Shown here piece by piece: positions 22,881 through 48,912 of a stretch of 64,000 nucleotides of DNA. The DNA is from Undaria pinnatifida (lineage: Eukaryota > Sar > Phaeophyceae > Laminariales > Alariaceae), in NCBI GenBank assembly GCA_012845835.1, contig JABAKD010000021.1, positions 3,498,206 to 3,562,205 of the forward strand. The letters run 5' to 3'. A program made the translations under genes and the position numbers. How positions within the stretch are numbered: the first letter of the stretch is position 1; each line of letters begins with the position of its first letter. The notes beneath the pieces are model-generated. The model saw only the letters and a program-made list of their open reading frames with translations, made no database searches and was not told the origin of the DNA.

Positions 22881-25433
22881 CCACAAACCCTACAGAACAT
22901 AACCTTGCAAAATTTCATGCTGCTGATGTACAGGATATGAGCGTCTTCATGTAGGATTCCGTACTCTATTATTTATAATAGATCAACAGTGTGTGGTCAT
23001 GTTGTCACTCGTATGCGCGAGTTTGTGACCACACTGCTGTACTCTGATAGAGTACGATCTGAGTGATTTGTACGAGTACACATCCCCGGGTGATGATCTG
23101 TAGGATATGCGTGATACTTCTAGTATATACCTGTACCATTTCATTTATGCGAGCAGCGGGTTGTCGTTCGATGCTTCTTCGGAAGTGCATGGGAGGGAGG
23201 ACTTGGCCCTTGTGGCTGAAGGGGGCAGGACCATGATAACAGGGAGGTACATGTAGTATTCGTAATTTTTGGTTATCGGAAACATCGTTTCACGCCATCA
23301 TCTGGATGTTGTGTTCTTTCGTCATGTTCCTGGTTTTTGACACTTACGCTACATTGTCAGATGGCAAAAGAAATGATAATAATATACAACATGTTCCAAC
23401 CAATGTTCAACCAATGTTCCACAACCCAGTGATCTGTACAATCTAGGTCAGGAGGATCACGACCTGTCCGGCAAGCTTTCCACACCGACCGGAAGCGGCG
23501 CGCGACCCAACGCTTCAGCAGGAGGGAACGGGGGGGGGGGCGGTTGGAGCGGAGCGGAGCTGGGGGATCTGGGAAGCAGTAGTGTGGTAGAAAGAGGGGT
23601 GGGGGGGTGAGGAGCAGGGGGGGTTGGCGGGGGGAGCCGAAAGGAAGTGGGGAGTAAGTGCGGAGGGGAGGGGGGTTGGGGGGGGCGGGGTGCCGAGGGG
23701 GGCTTGGAATCAGGAAAGTGGAGGGAGAAAGGAGTCGAGGGGAGTGGGAGACGTGATGAGCGGGCGACGGGGGGAGGGAGATAGGGGGGCTAAGTTGAGG
23801 TGAGGTGGCTTTTGCTTTGATTTTCGGTAATATTTCAGGTGCTGGTCCATTCACGGTAACCTTGTATTGCAACTGCCTCCGTGTCGGGGTTGGAGCTTTA
23901 GGGTTAGAACTGTTGACGGTACGAGATGGCTTTGGAACCGACTGGGATTTCGCAGAGACAACAGGGTGCTTCTCCCGGGGCGCATTTTATGGACCTCGGG
24001 AGCTGTCGATTAGTTCACTTTATATTTTGACCTGTACATCTGTTCTTCTATGTTTTACTCCTTGTCTACATGTATAGCCCCCCTTGCTGCCACCATGAGA
24101 GCCCGCCGATGAACCCATCCTGGCTCAGCACATCACAACAGTGAGTATGCGGAACACGCTAGCGTAGGTTCACGGAAGGACGCCCATGATGTACAACCAG
24201 AAGAGGCGACATGTATATATTATCGTCCCGTAGAAGCGCGGAGAAGAAGCACACGAGGAAGAACTACAGATCATGTAATGGTGCACAGAAACATCCCTAT
24301 TGCGCTTGTGGAAACCCCCACAAATACGGCAACATGCATATCTTGACACCGAATACGAGAGCATTCTCAACAGCCCCCCTGCTCCCTGCGCGGAGAACGG
24401 TATAACAAAGCATCGCTCATATTACTACTGTGGAAGAAGCCCAGTGCGCGTGCAAGTATGTCTGATACATGTGGGACGCCAGATGAAATACAGGTTCATA
24501 GTATTGCAGTGTATACCAGGCATGCGTTTGCAGAATATTTGGTGTTTCTGTATTTTTGCAGGAAAGCAAGCAGTAGTCGTAGACAATCGTGTCTGGTTAC
24601 CCGATTCCGGAAAAAACGACAAACCGAGAAATATCCCTCCCCCCTCCCCGCCGCACTGATTGTTTTTGGCGATTTGGCGATTGCATTAGCACAGGGTGTG
24701 GAGGGTAAGAGAAAAAGCGATGACTCCCCCTTCCCCCTTGGCGATGACTGCCATTTTGGATGTGCTTGATGTGCCGGTTGACACGGGCTCCGAGAACCTC
24801 GTAGAGGGACTATCGTACTTTTATGTTCTTCGTACTCGTACTCGGCTTGCTTGCGTGGAGTACACCTGCGCCACAGCAGTAGTACTGATCCTTGGCAGAT
24901 AGATTTTTAGGGTTCTTTGTGCTGAAGTTTGCAGAATAACCCCGTCCCCCCCCCCTCTGCGGCAAAATTTGCCAGTAGCGAGTCGGGAGTCTATGTGTCA
25001 GGTATACTTACACTCGCACTGGGCTTTTTGCAAGGTTGTTCGTGAGTGATGCTTTGTATATCCCACTCACTTTGCGGTGAGCACTTTTGTTGTGATTTCA
25101 GGTTCAATGAAAGAGTAGGCGCATGGGCTTTTCTTGGGTGAAACTGAACGTGCCTTGAGCATGCATGGTACATGGTACAGTATGCGGAACTGAAAGCCGT
25201 TGCGTGCGGAATAACATGCGCTGCAGCATTGTGTACCCCGCGTGGATGGCGAATATTCAGTTGGTCCTGCTCGGCTGTGATTCTGGAGAAAGTCGTAAGT
25301 TGAAGCGTTTGTCACACGCAGGCCGAGTGCACTGAGACTTGTACATAAATGATGTTTTATTGATGCTGGCCAACTGGATTTAGTATGTTCCCCGTAGGGT
25401 TGCTTAGTCATTCAGTTAGTCTGATGTGCCGGT
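22881..25433. other. Intergenic DNA, G-rich tract, no gene supported
   Basis: 23520-23800 is strongly G-rich on the + strand, and its complement yields a Pro/Ser/Leu-rich open frame (23357-23872) that is compositional. The remaining frames have no domains. 24930-24960 has a short C run. Confidence 0.4.
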
Positions 25434-25505
25434 CGCCCCGGTGGTCTAGTGGTTACCCTCGAATACTACTAGCTTTGGTCCTTGAGTTCGATTCCCACCG
25501 GGGTG
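25434..25505 (+). pseudogene. Degenerate tRNA-like sequence (Glu-type boxes)
   Basis: It has an A-box-like TGGTCTAGTGGTTA and a B-box-like GAGTTCGATTCCC, with a 7-bp acceptor pairing (GCCCCGG with CCGGGGT). The D stem does not pair and only three of five T-stem pairs form, so it is unlikely to be a working tRNA. Its first bases (GTCGCCCCGGTGG) match the head of the SINE at 57.65 kb, and an A-rich stretch follows, so it may be a short SINE or SINE head. Confidence 0.55.
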
Positions 25506-25843
25506 CGATTTGACTTTTTTTGCAAAAGGCAAAAAGAAAAAAGAAAAAAACGATCAACTTCTGAGAGCGCCTAGCAGCGTGGGTAGTGGCGGCCTTAACA
25601 TCCATCTCTAGGGAAAAGCCCTATTGGTTGGCTCTATGGGAATTAAAAACTCGGATTCGCTCGTAGCGCACCTGTCACCCTGTGCTGGTGCTATTGTGTG
25701 ATGATGTCCCTGCTGTTCGGCCCGGTGCCGATTAGAACCTCGCACTCTATCGCATTAATCCTCTCCTCCGGTGCTGCTGCTGCTGTTGTTGTTGCTGTTT
25801 TGGCGGTTCTTGTGTGGTGCTGTTGCTGCGTGGTGCCGGGCGG
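25506..25843. other. Region 5' of the first recognisable TTLL1 exon
   Basis: The true start codon of TTLL1 should lie here or further left, but no ATG can be joined convincingly. A (GCT)n/(GTT)n stretch at about 25770-25800 precedes the exon. Confidence 0.35.
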
Positions 25844-38697
<12,854 letters not shown>

Positions 38698-39244
38698 TGG
38701 AGGGCGTGTTTCGGCAGGGGTACAGGGGCTATTATCTTCTTTTTAACAGAGAAATAGTAGGAAGGCTCTACAGGAGGTGCATTATGCCCAAATGTCGCAA
38801 GATCGTCTGGTGTTTTCTTGGGAATACAGGGCTATTGCAGTAGTTTTGGTGTGCTTTGGCAGGGTGGGGCTATTATTTTAGCTAGCTGTTTTGTCCCCAA
38901 AAGGGGGCTTTCTTTTGGCGTGTTTCGGTAGGGGGGAGGGGTTATCAAGTACCAGGTATTACATACCGGTAGACTCGTTAGGTTGTTTTTTTTGCCGCGT
39001 TTCGGAGGGGGTGTATGAGCTATTGTCTTTCATTTTGTGCCCCTCTAGAATATAGGTTTGGCGTGGTTCACTGGGCGTTGTATGGGCTAAACGTGGAAGT
39101 ATATAATATAATCGATGATAGGAAGAGAGCAAGAGGCGAGAACGAGCCCTGGCCGGGAAAAATTAGCTTCGCCTCCGTAGATCCGTGTTTGTTTTGGGCG
39201 CAGGTTGCTTCAAATGCAGCAAAGCACGCGCTGCCGGAGCACTC
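38698..39244. other. Intergenic DNA 3' of TTLL1
   Basis: TTTCGG-AGGGG words recur (38705, 38925, 38998), a weak repeat. No gene is supported. Confidence 0.35.
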
Positions 39245-39325
39245 GTATCACATACAGCTTGCAAAGATGAATTTCGACGAAATCCTTGACCTCAAAGCTG
39301 TACGTAGTGTATTTTCGTTTCAAAT
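39245..39325 (+). repeat. Solitary MSFDEI-type tail
   Basis: ATCACATACAGCTTGCAAAG, ATGAATTTCGACGAAATCCT and TGACCTCAAAGCTG encode QLAKMNFDEILDLKAV. It is detached from the rest of family A. Confidence 0.8.
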
Positions 39326-39479
39326 AAAAACGGTGAGCTATGGGTCTCAAAGCAACTACTCCCCCGTGCGCGCCGGCCCTTCCTATCGCTGGAAGCTTCT
39401 CGAGTCTCGAGCTTTTCAGTCGAACTTGCTGCGCGAATCTTTCGCCGACCTCTGGAGCTTGGGTAGAGAAGAACGAGTG

Positions 39480-39790
39480 GCCATCTTCCTGCGTACGCGA
39501 GGTCGATGCACAGAAAGGAACGCAGAGAGCCATACCACGGTAGGGATGCGGCAGATTCTAAGACATTTCTGAAGCTCCTAACGTGATGAGGAGCTCAATA
39601 CCTCACCGTCACCCGAAACACCACTTCGAAGGCGTTCGTTCGCGCAACCCGACCAAAAGCTTCTACCATGACGTCCTCCTCAAACAAGTTATCCTCGTGC
39701 AATCACTTAACAAATGACTGAATGGTAGTTCCTCGCTTGAGGAGCTGGATCGGAACAGGAACGTTACCAGAAACTGTCCAGGAACGTTAC
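39480..39790 (+). repeat. Dispersed repeat F, copy 2
   Basis: Matches copy 1 at 35.76 kb from CCACGGTAGGGATGCGGCAG through GAAGGCGTTCGTTCGCGCAA to TTGAGGAGCTGGATCGGAAC. It is followed at 39770-39822 by ACATTACCAGGA 12-mers in tandem. Confidence 0.82.
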
Positions 39791-39884
39791 CAGGAACATT
39801 ACCAGGAACATTACCAGGAACACCTTAGGGCCCAGAATGGGCAACCGCTACCGTGCGATGACTCCGCAGACAAGATTACGAAAT

Positions 39885-40145
39885 GAGCCATCCCACGGTA
39901 GGGGTGCACGGCAGATTCTAAGAAATTTCCTGAAGCTCCTACCATGAGGAGCTAGCTCAATTTCTCGCATCACCCGAAACACGACTTCGAAGGAGGCGTT
40001 CGTTCGCGCGCAACCCGGCCACGCGTGTATGCCCCATGTCCCAAAACAGATTATTCTCGTACAATTTCTTCCTAGTATCAGACTAGTCTAACAGTTTCAC
40101 TCGCTCAAGGAGCTCAACCGGAGCCAGGAACGTTTCGGTCCAAAA
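39885..40145 (+). repeat. Dispersed repeat F, copy 3
   Basis: Direct repeat of copy 2, about 350 bp downstream; about as diverged from it as from copy 1. Confidence 0.82.
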
Positions 40146-42839
40146 ACGGCTCAACCGCTGACCGCAGACAAGATCACGCAGTGTTGTCGTTCGCTATGGT
40201 GCAACCTGGTTATAGGTTCCATCTGTTGGTCGTCGCAACGCCTTAGCGTTTTCGGGGACAATGCGCATTGCTACGACTATGCTTGCTGATGGATTGTACA
40301 CGTATACCTATCCTATATACCTGATATTAATAGTACCTGTTCATCGGGTCGCCCTCTCGTTTTTTCGCCTCACCAACTTTCGGGAGAGGGAAAAGGGAGC
40401 TCCACTCAACCGGGGAGCGTCAGACCAAAAAGAGTGCACTTGTACCTCTATCACAGGATGCGTCTGACATGACATGAAACTCGTACTGTAAAAATGCGAC
40501 TTGGCATCTCCGTGCACGGAGAACCCGAGAAGTTTCCCGGGCTGCCAACTCCACCGTATTTAGACACGAGAATAGCTAGAGGATTACGATAGACATATTT
40601 CCATGAGGCTCGGTAGCGTGTGAAATACAGTATGGCCCAAAATTGTAGCGTCGCGGAGTGGCTGGTCCCAGAATCAAACGGGATACCCCGCAGGTGGAGG
40701 ACTAAGCGTGGACACACGAACGAAAGAAACATGACACATTCTTTAATACCTTTGTCTGAATGGTAATATGTTCGGGGCTATGCCTGTCGAAAATGTGTGT
40801 CTAGTGCAGCGCCAATTGTACTCGTTGGCGTGCTGTTTCCCAGTGTAAAAAAAAAGTGAGACGGCCGTTTCGAGGAAATTAACCATAATATTTTCTGCAT
40901 CAAGTATGCACGACGCGTGTTGCAGGTGAGAGCGAACGCGCTTTACCGATTAACCCGGCGATGACCAGGCTACGAAAGGGGGATACCCCCATGGAGGCGT
41001 GCTACGATAGAAGTTGCGCCACTTTTTTTCTGAGGTTTCTCGATTTGGAAGCTTAAGACCTCTCCGAAAAACTGATTTGGAAAAAAATAAAACTGCGATC
41101 ACACCGGATGAACAACCCCATGGCCTAGGTACATAATAACGAGAATCATCAAAAAACAAAGGTCCTTTCTCTCTCGCCAATCACTCATCAATTCTGTACT
41201 TGATCTGACTCATAAAAATTGGCTCTGAGGCCTCAACCGGTACTTTTGAAAAATTGAAAATCTGTCCGTTGCCGCCGGCTCGCGAATTTCGGTACTTCGT
41301 GGTGCCTTCTTTTATTGGGCTCTGACCTGCTAACTGGCACTTTACTAGACCGGTCTGGTCGGGCGCTTTGTGCCGTTTCATGTTGCTACATATCACCGCC
41401 CATCTGTTTTTCTCTGCTCCTGTCACGACTAAAACAGCCATTTAATAGCTGTCGTAGCTGTCTAGCCACCTTCATCTGACGACCTAGGCTTTCAGACGAT
41501 TTGGGACCCCGTCAATAAAAAAAAACAAAAAAGCCAAAAAAAAAAGTAAACCTTTAGTCTATCGTATAACGCGTCCATGTGTTCACTAGGACTGGGTTTG
41601 AGTCACTCGCGAGTGACTCTCTCTACCTCACGGGGGGGGGGGGGGGGGAGAATAAAAACTCTACTAATCCATTGCGGATTCATTTCGCGAAATAAAACGG
41701 CATGAAAGCTCAAGAAGAGCGGAAATGAATCAGGAGGATGACCACTCGACCGACCGAGTGACCCATAGCCACCGCAAAACACAAGGTCCGAAAAGTGACC
41801 CCTTATAGCGTATAGCCTTGGTCCCACGTATGCGGCAGTAATAGACGCACGCATGCGCTACAATGCAGGTGCACCAACCGTTGCTTTTTCTTGCCCTGCA
41901 AGGTTCTTGGCTTGAGGAGCTGGCTCTATTCCTCCCACGAGTCGTTCTGCGGTAGACCCCCCAACGTTTCTTTAACGAAATCGCCGGTTTTGAAACCTTC
42001 TCCCGAGCTGTATCTCCTGAAACACGGTGCCCCTTGCCACCCCGACGTCACCGTTCCATATTATTTGGCTAACACGAAAATACATGAAGATATTTATTGC
42101 ATAATAACATCCTTACTCGTGTCGAGCAGCCATGAGACGTTCGTTGAAGAAAACCGCTGTTTTTTTTTTTGGGAGGGGGGGGGCGTTATCGTAGAATCAG
42201 CCACCCCCAAGAAATGTTTTTTTTTCTTTCTCTGAATGATGCGGCTCCTGAACCAAAGCTGTCGGGATGGCCATTCTTGTTCTCCAAAACGCACTTTTGG
42301 TTATACGTAAGTCGTGCGTGGCTTTAGTGATCGGGTTGTACTTCTTCGGTACGCTCAAAATCTGCTTTTTTTCTCGGAGAAGGTATAGATCTCCTTACGC
42401 GATCACCCTCAGAAGGCGAAAACAATGGTTGGCTCACCGCTACCGTCTAGCCTGTATCGAAAGTGCAACTTGACGAACAGACTCCAAGAAGGCTAGGTAC
42501 AAACAACACGTTAACATCGCAAAATAAGAGCGACATTACGACGATTTGGGGCTAAGGAGTCCCGTCACACAGGGAACGGTCTAGCCAAAAAATGATATAC
42601 CTCTCTCTATCGCACAACTCGTCCGCAGTAGTAGAGGATAATACCCTTGTAAGGGAGCACACCGTTACATCATTGAATGACATGTCCGACGAAAGGAGGC
42701 AGCTTATCAATCATCATGCTTGCACGCACGTCTTAAACCTTCAATTGAGCACGTCGGACGCACCTCCCCTACCCCACTAGCCCTAGCTGAGCTCCTTCGT
42801 CGTCGCCGATAAAGTTTCGTACCGTCATTTTTTTGTCAC
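40146..42839. other. Intergenic DNA with diverged repeat-G pieces
   Basis: Repeat-G-like words occur at 41030-41190 (CCATGGCCTAGGTACATAAT) and 42480-42590 (GATTTGGGGCTAAGGAGTCC). A perfect 14-bp palindrome (AGTCACTCGCGAGTGACT core) lies at 41602-41619 before a G run. A tRNA-like A box on the - strand near 40940-40975 lacks a partner B box. No gene is supported. Confidence 0.4.
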
Positions 42840-43983
42840 CATTTCTTGTTTTTCCTTCTCAAGTCCCAAAGGGATTATATATCCTACTGTAGTTACTCCT
42901 ACCAATCACGTACCAGTAGCCCATTATGTCCTGCTGCAAGTTACTGATACCAATCAGATATCAGTAGCCCTACTGATGTCAACAGCCCCACTGAAAGGGG
43001 ACCTTGGTCGGTTCCATACCCTGTTATACTCTACTGGCAATAATCCACAGGTATTAGTTACTGGTGATAATCCAAACCCCTACTGATGATCCACAGGTAT
43101 TAGTTACTGGTGATAATCCAAACCCCTACTGATGATACCCATAGGGCCACTGGTACCAATAGACCTACTGAAGGGAGGCCTTGGTTCGTTCCATTCGCTC
43201 ATCTACGTCCCAAGGCCGCTGATAATCATATACAGTAGTACCTACGGATGTCAATCTAAGGTAATGTATTCCGCTATCGCTAGACCTACTGATACCAATA
43301 GCCCTATTGGTACCAACAGCTCAACTGAAGGGAGACCTTGGTTGGGTCCGTGCCCTCTTCTACTTCCCAAGCCCCCTGACACTCATATAACTACCGTTGT
43401 TAACCTAGCAACTGATACCGCCAGCCTTCAAATGATACCAGCAGCCGTATTGATACCGCTAGCTTCACTGACACAGATCGATGTAATCCGCGTGCCACTA
43501 ATATAACGAACATTACTAACACCAATAGGCCTTGGTGAATCAATTCCCTTTCCTACCTCCCGAGGCCGCCGAATCCTCATACAGCCACCAGCTGACACCA
43601 ATAGCCTTGTTATCTCTGGTTACTGATACCAACAGCCCTACAGAAATCAACAGCCCGACTGATATCAATAGCCCTAATGGAGAGAAGAAACCTTGGCCGG
43701 TTCCATCATTTTCCTACTTTTCCGGACCGCTGACAGTAGTAACTTTTGACACCAACAGCTCTTCTGACACCAATAGTCTACTCATCGGTTTCGTTCCCGT
43801 TTTTACTTTCCAAGACCACGGAGGAAGCCAACGTGCGCTTGATGCGCCTCCTGGCAATGCATGTTCAACTCCCTACTCACACCAACAGCCCTCTACCGAT
43901 GCCAACAGGGACCTACTGATACCAACAGCCCTACTGACACCAACAGCCATCTACCGATACCAACACCCCTATTGGCACCAACA
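42840..43983 (+). repeat. Minisatellite with ACTGATACCAACAGCC core
   Basis: Irregular units CTACTGATACCAATAGCC / CTGACACCAACAGCC, clustered at 42940-43340, 43520-43690 and 43860-43983, with TTGGTCGGTTCCATxCCCT spacers repeated at 43010, 43180, 43340, 43695 and 44180. Thr/Asn/Ser-rich frames come from it. Confidence 0.85.
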
Positions 43984-44165
43984 CAGAAGTGGTCCCTCTA
44001 CAGTGCCGGTTTAGCAGTGCCGGTTGCCCGCTATAATGCCTGTGAAATCGCTTTGCACAGATGGGAGCAAGTAGTGGCAGTATGCGGAGTAGTGCCTGTG
44101 GCTGCTATAATGCCGATATTTCCCTCTATAGTGCACGTATCGGCACTATATAAGGACCACTACTG
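43984..44165. mobile_element. MITE family H, copy 1
   Basis: Terminal inverted repeats CAGAAGTGGTCCCTCTACAG and (reverse complement of right end) CAGTAGTGGTCCTTATATAG; internal GTGAAATCGCTTTGCACAG motif. Interior is made of further GTGCCGGT/ACCGGCAC-type words. Non-coding, 182 bp. Confidence 0.82.
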
Positions 44166-44849
44166 TTGCAGCCGTGCTGATCGGTTCCATCCCCTTCCCT
44201 ACTTTCCCAAGCCGCGGTGAAACCCAAAGTGCGCTCGGTGCGCCTTCTGGTAGTGTATCTCCAGGTCTTGCATTACCTAAAAAAGGGCGAAACGTCCAAT
44301 CAATACCAGGCGTCATTTGGCAAGCGCACGCGTTGTCGGAGGGGAGGGGGGGGGTAGGGAGGGAGGGGGGAGGGGAAGGGAAGGGAAGGGAAGGAGGAAG
44401 GGAAACACGAAAGTAGCGAGACAGAGGGGAGGGGGAGAGCACGAAAGAGCGGCGACAGGGAGGCGTGGGTGAGGAGGCGAGGTTTGGGGGGGGGAGGTAA
44501 TGTGGGAGAGGAATGGGGCGGGGAGGTAGGTAGGTAAGGGGGGGGGAACAGAGTGCCCATTAGCCGGAAGCGTAAGCCCAAGAGGACGATGGTATATACC
44601 CCGTCCGTTCAGTTGAGATCGTGGAGAAGACTTCACGGAAGGAAGGAAAACCAGCAGAGAATAGAAGCCTTGCAGGAAAGAGGGAGGGAGCAAATGCGGA
44701 TTGAGGTAAGAAAGGAAGCACTATAGAAAGGAGTCTATTGAGTAAGAAAAGCAAGGACCATGTATTTTGTTTGAAGGAAGGAACAAGCAAAAAAGGCAAA
44801 AAATAAACAAAAAAAATTACGTCTCCATGTTTTCAACTTTCCCTGCAGA
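44166..44849. other. Intergenic DNA, G-rich tract
   Basis: 44335-44560 is GGGGAGG-rich; the Pro/Ser/Leu-rich minus frames across it are compositional. No gene supported. Confidence 0.45.
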
Positions 44850-44966
44850 GCCATGCCTACCTGGTCGGTGAAACTCCACCGTCCTCCGTCCGGGCAATGC
44901 AGGGGTGTGAGGGTCTGGCAGACTACGGCTATGCATGACACGGTGAATACACCCCCCCCTTCCCCT
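44850..44966 (+). repeat. Dispersed repeat D, clean plus-strand copy
   Basis: TACCTGGTCGGTGAAACTCC, CGTCCGGGCAATGCAGGGGT, GAGGGTCTGGCAGACTACGG, CTATGCATGACACGGTGAAT, then a C run. This copy defines the family order used for the others. Confidence 0.82.
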
Positions 44967-47134
44967 ATGGCCATATATAATTCCAGTCCGACAATCTATT
45001 ACTATATATCCGACAATATATTACTATATATAAATTCGTCTAGGGTGGCCGATACGAGCAGCCCAGGCGGACTCACTTTCACAGGGCCTGTTGGCCCGAA
45101 CAGCTTCTGACTTTCAACTTCTTGGCCCGACTAGCTTCTTTCATTTCTTGCCGCTGTCGCTTTCACAGACTCCTTGGCCCGACTAGCTTCTAGCTTCTTG
45201 CTTTCAACTTTTTGGCCCGACTACAAGCTTCTTTCATGTATTGCTGCGGCATGCAGGCCAAAACGTCCCGCTTCTGCCTCCCGCAGACGTAGCACCGCCA
45301 CAACGCCACAAAAACAACACCAACCTCTTCAGGAACCACCAACAACTCTGTATGAAGTCATGAACACCGAATCCAACATAAACACCAACACCAAACGTTC
45401 CAAGGCTAACGCAACGAGGGGCAAGCGGGCGGCTACCTCAAACGCTGCTGCTGGTCGTAGTGCCGCCGGAACTGTTGCTGCTGCTCTGTGTGTGCAGCTC
45501 TACTGCTGTCCATCTGATGCGCTGATGATGTAGTCTGCGTGTGGTGCCTATTATATACAGTATCTACATGGAGCTCCCAACAAAAGCCGGTGCTCTTGCG
45601 TGGGTATGCGTGGGTTTTTCGTTCAACGCACGACAGCACCACATAGCGCCAGTATAATATGTGCCAGCGCGTTTCAGGACACCGGCACTATTGGAATATA
45701 GTTGCCATTCATAGCTACCTGCGTACAGAGAGTGCCAGCCGTGCCAAGTGATTCTACCGGCACTATACAGAGCAATGACACTATTCAACCGGCGTTATAA
45801 TAGCCAGCAATGAATATCAGCGAAACGCTTATATCTGTGGCACAGATGCCTTCACGCAAAAAACTCAACAACATTTTTAGCACAGCGCAAGACAGCGTCA
45901 TAACAGAAAGTTAAGAAGAGCATGCAGGAAGCGGGGAGAAGGTTCTCCCGCTCTCTGCTCTACTCCGCCTGCGTGCTGCTGCTGCTGCTGTTGCTCTGCT
46001 GCTGCACGGTGAATCACAACTGACAGAAGGTGTCTTATTGCGGTGCACCTGTGTGTGTTTGCGGCATGTGCCAGCCCGATATACCGGCACTCTCCGAGAC
46101 ACCACCAATAGATAACGTAGGGCTGCCATACATTTGTGCATTGTTTGTATGACGAGTTCCAGGCCAGCGACTTTCGCCGGCATTGTAGAGATCAGTGGCC
46201 CTAAACTGTTTAACCTGCACTATTGGGACTCCTCCAATACAACAGCTGTACAACACCTAACAGGCAGCTGGGGCTGGATTCTGCGCATAATAAGCATGGT
46301 AATATTAATTCGTACTTGGTACGTACAACTGAAAAAAATGCTATAGGCCTGTTTCTTGCTTGATTGCAGTATACCGGTTTCTCCCCGATCTGTGCTGGTT
46401 CTTCCAAAAAAACGCACGAGAATTGTTTGCTGCTGCTTGCTCTTGCTGATGATTGATATGTTCACTGTTTGTTTCGTTGTTTTTCGCGTTTCTTTCTCCG
46501 CCATTTATCTGAAGGTATGCGCTACGGCCGAAGGGTGGCTGTACAAAAAAAACCGATAGGTTGTTGTGCTCCTACAAATAATTGTGGATAAATGCATCTC
46601 CATACATCTTGTTAAAAACAGGGTCGGAATGATGGAACACTCCTCTCGCTACGAAAACAAGCAAAGTGCACGTACAAAAAAGCCCTAGCACGCGTTGTTC
46701 TATTTTTTCCTCTAGCGTCACCCTCTTCTGCGCCTAAACATTGATATGTGTACCTTTTTTCGTGCGCAATTGGGTTTGGACCTACTCTTGCCGGTACGTA
46801 TTGTATGAGAGCATAGTTTATGGCCTACTTTTTTTCTACCTGGTAATCGTTACGTGCCCCCCCCTCCGAAGGGGACATCTTTGTTGCGCTGTTCCACTGT
46901 TTTCCCTCGTTCCAACTGTGCTACTTCCGCGACATTTAGTTCTACAAGATTGTTTCCGTCAGTCTTGAGCCGTCTGCCCTCACTTCACCTTCCCCTAATG
47001 CATGTATGTTACCGTCTACTTTTTCTTTTACAACCAAAACTTTGAATAATAACAGCTTTGGCGGGGCGTATGCCTCAATCGCAGCACAAGCAACAACTGC
47101 AATGAAATATGGCGTAGAAGCCCCAAAGTACCTA
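44967..47134. other. Intergenic DNA, no gene supported
   Basis: The + frame at 45250-45530 (Arg/Ala/Thr-rich, ASASRRRSTATTPQKQ) has coding-like composition but no recognised domain or clear splice partners. 45640-45805 and 46055-46240 carry GCCGGCACTAT and GTGCCAGCC words related to MITE family H, but their ends cannot be fixed. Confidence 0.35.
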
Positions 47135-47314
47135 CAGTAGGTGGTCTTAGATAGTGCGGGTCATATAGTGCGGGTGTCCGATATTGTGCGGGTGAAATCG
47201 TTTGGCACAATATAGACCCCTCTATAGTGGCCGGTTTTTATATAGTGCGGGTGCCCGGTATAGTGCGGGTATTTTTTCGTGACACATACCCGCACTATAT
47301 AGGGCCACCTACTG
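47135..47314. mobile_element. MITE family H, copy 2, with TA target duplication
   Basis: Left end CAGTAGGTGGTCTTAGATAG, right end (reverse complement) CAGTAGGTGGCCCTATATAG, both followed by TGCGGGT. TA flanks each side (47133-47134, 47315-47316). It has the internal GTGAAATCGTTTGGCACA motif. 180 bp, non-coding. TA duplication suggests a Tc1/mariner-type partner. Confidence 0.88.
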
Positions 47315-48671
47315 TACTAAGATCGTACACACTAAAACTACACGTGTTTGTACAACATAAATAACCGTCCACTTGCTACAGTAAACAAACTGCTCTCTTC
47401 ATTTTGGTATCGGTATGTTGCTTCTACTTAGACTACCTACTATTTAATAATACATATTACAACTACACGTATTTGTACAACAACAATAGATAACCCTCCA
47501 CTTACTACAGTAAACGAACTGCTCTCTTCATTTTGGAATCGGTCTGTTGCTCCTACTTGTATTTAGTTGCTGCTGCTACTGCCTCTCTCTGTACTAGGTA
47601 TTGATGTTGTGCTACTACTACTACTTTGCGTCGTGTATAGGTACATGTGATTTCGCTCTCTTTTCTTGTGTCACCCTCTTTTGGTCTGCTCGCCTCTCTT
47701 ATTCTTCTTACTTTCAACTTTGCCCGTCCCCTGCTATTGCTACGTTTGTTTACGTTTAGTAGTTCTTGGATTATACGCTCACTTTTTATTCTGCCTTCGT
47801 TGCATTTCTGCCTCCTTAAATATGTTCCCCTCCGAAGGGAGAACGAACTTGTATATAGACTAAACTCGTTATGAAAAACCACAAATATATGATCGGTATG
47901 GAATTGAAGCCATACCCTTCTGCTATTATAAACCCAAGCCCCATTGATAACCGTACCCTATGCAGGTAGATCAAATGATAGAATATCGATTGGATGACCC
48001 GGGGATGCTCATTTACCACCCCCGCCGTAAGATCTCAGACTTACGCACATTTCTCAAGCAATATATTTGCATAGAGCTTATATTTATTATCAGACTGATA
48101 CGATGATTACACCGCCCCCGCGCGCCCACCCGTTTCCTCCGCTCTCTACGTACTCCATCCCGCGACAGGTACAAACCTTGGCATTCACATTCCTGCCGTC
48201 AGTGACACCTCCCTCTTTGCCGGGCCCTAGGGCGGAAGCCTCCGAGGGGTTTCCACGGCCTTCTCCGGCGCCGGAAGCTACGACCGCTGCGCCCTTCTTC
48301 GCGCCCAGTAATCGGAGGAACTTGACCTGTTAGGAGCGTCGACCACGCCACAGGGTAGAGAGGGGGGGGAGAGAGAGGACAACAGATAAAGAAAGAGAGA
48401 GAGGCAGACAAAGAGACAGAGAGAGACATGCAGATGAGGAGTGTTGGTATCGCTAAGGCTGAGTAGGGCCAAGGCTAAGGCTAACGTCCGCTCCAACGCA
48501 AACACCAACGTCGACATCAACACGAGCACTACCCCCCCCCTTGGATCTGAGTTCGAGCGCAAGAAAGGAAAGCCGAAAAATAATGACAACAAAAAAGCAA
48601 CGAAGAACACCATTACCGGCGAAGTTGTGCCGTAAGCGTACTTCGCTTGCACCCGTACAATGTCATTTCTG
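47315..48671. other. Intergenic DNA with a 120-bp duplication
   Basis: 47335-47440 and 47455-47570 share ACTACACGTGTTTGTACAAC, AACCGTCCACTTGCTACAGT and AACTGCTCTCTTCATTTTGG. The + frame at 48441-48635 (Lys/Asn/Thr-rich) and 48240-48330 have no recognised domain. Confidence 0.4.
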
Positions 48672-48912
48672 CAGGGCTGTGAGTCGGCACGACTTAAAGT
48701 CGCCGACTAGTCATTGATCGGACTATAGTCAGTCGTGAAACGGAGGTGCCGATTTTACGACTAATTGGGTTTCCATAACTGTAGGAAGGCTTTAAATGCG
48801 GGGTACAATTTTTATCGTGAAATGCTACGGGCTGCGGATACCCTTCACATACCCTGTGACACTGCAGCGCACAGCGGGAGGGGATCCACACACACACGCA
48901 CACACGGCGTAG

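Noticed and set aside
39015-39572. 185-residue open frame on +
   Set aside because: It is assembled from the MSFDEI-type tail and a repeat-F copy; no domain.
40925-40985. tRNA-like D-arm on the - strand
   Set aside because: Only the A-box half resembles a tRNA; no B box or cloverleaf follows.
45174-45533. Arg/Thr/Ala-rich frame on +
   Set aside because: Coding-like composition in the middle, but no splice partners, domain or continuation could be found.
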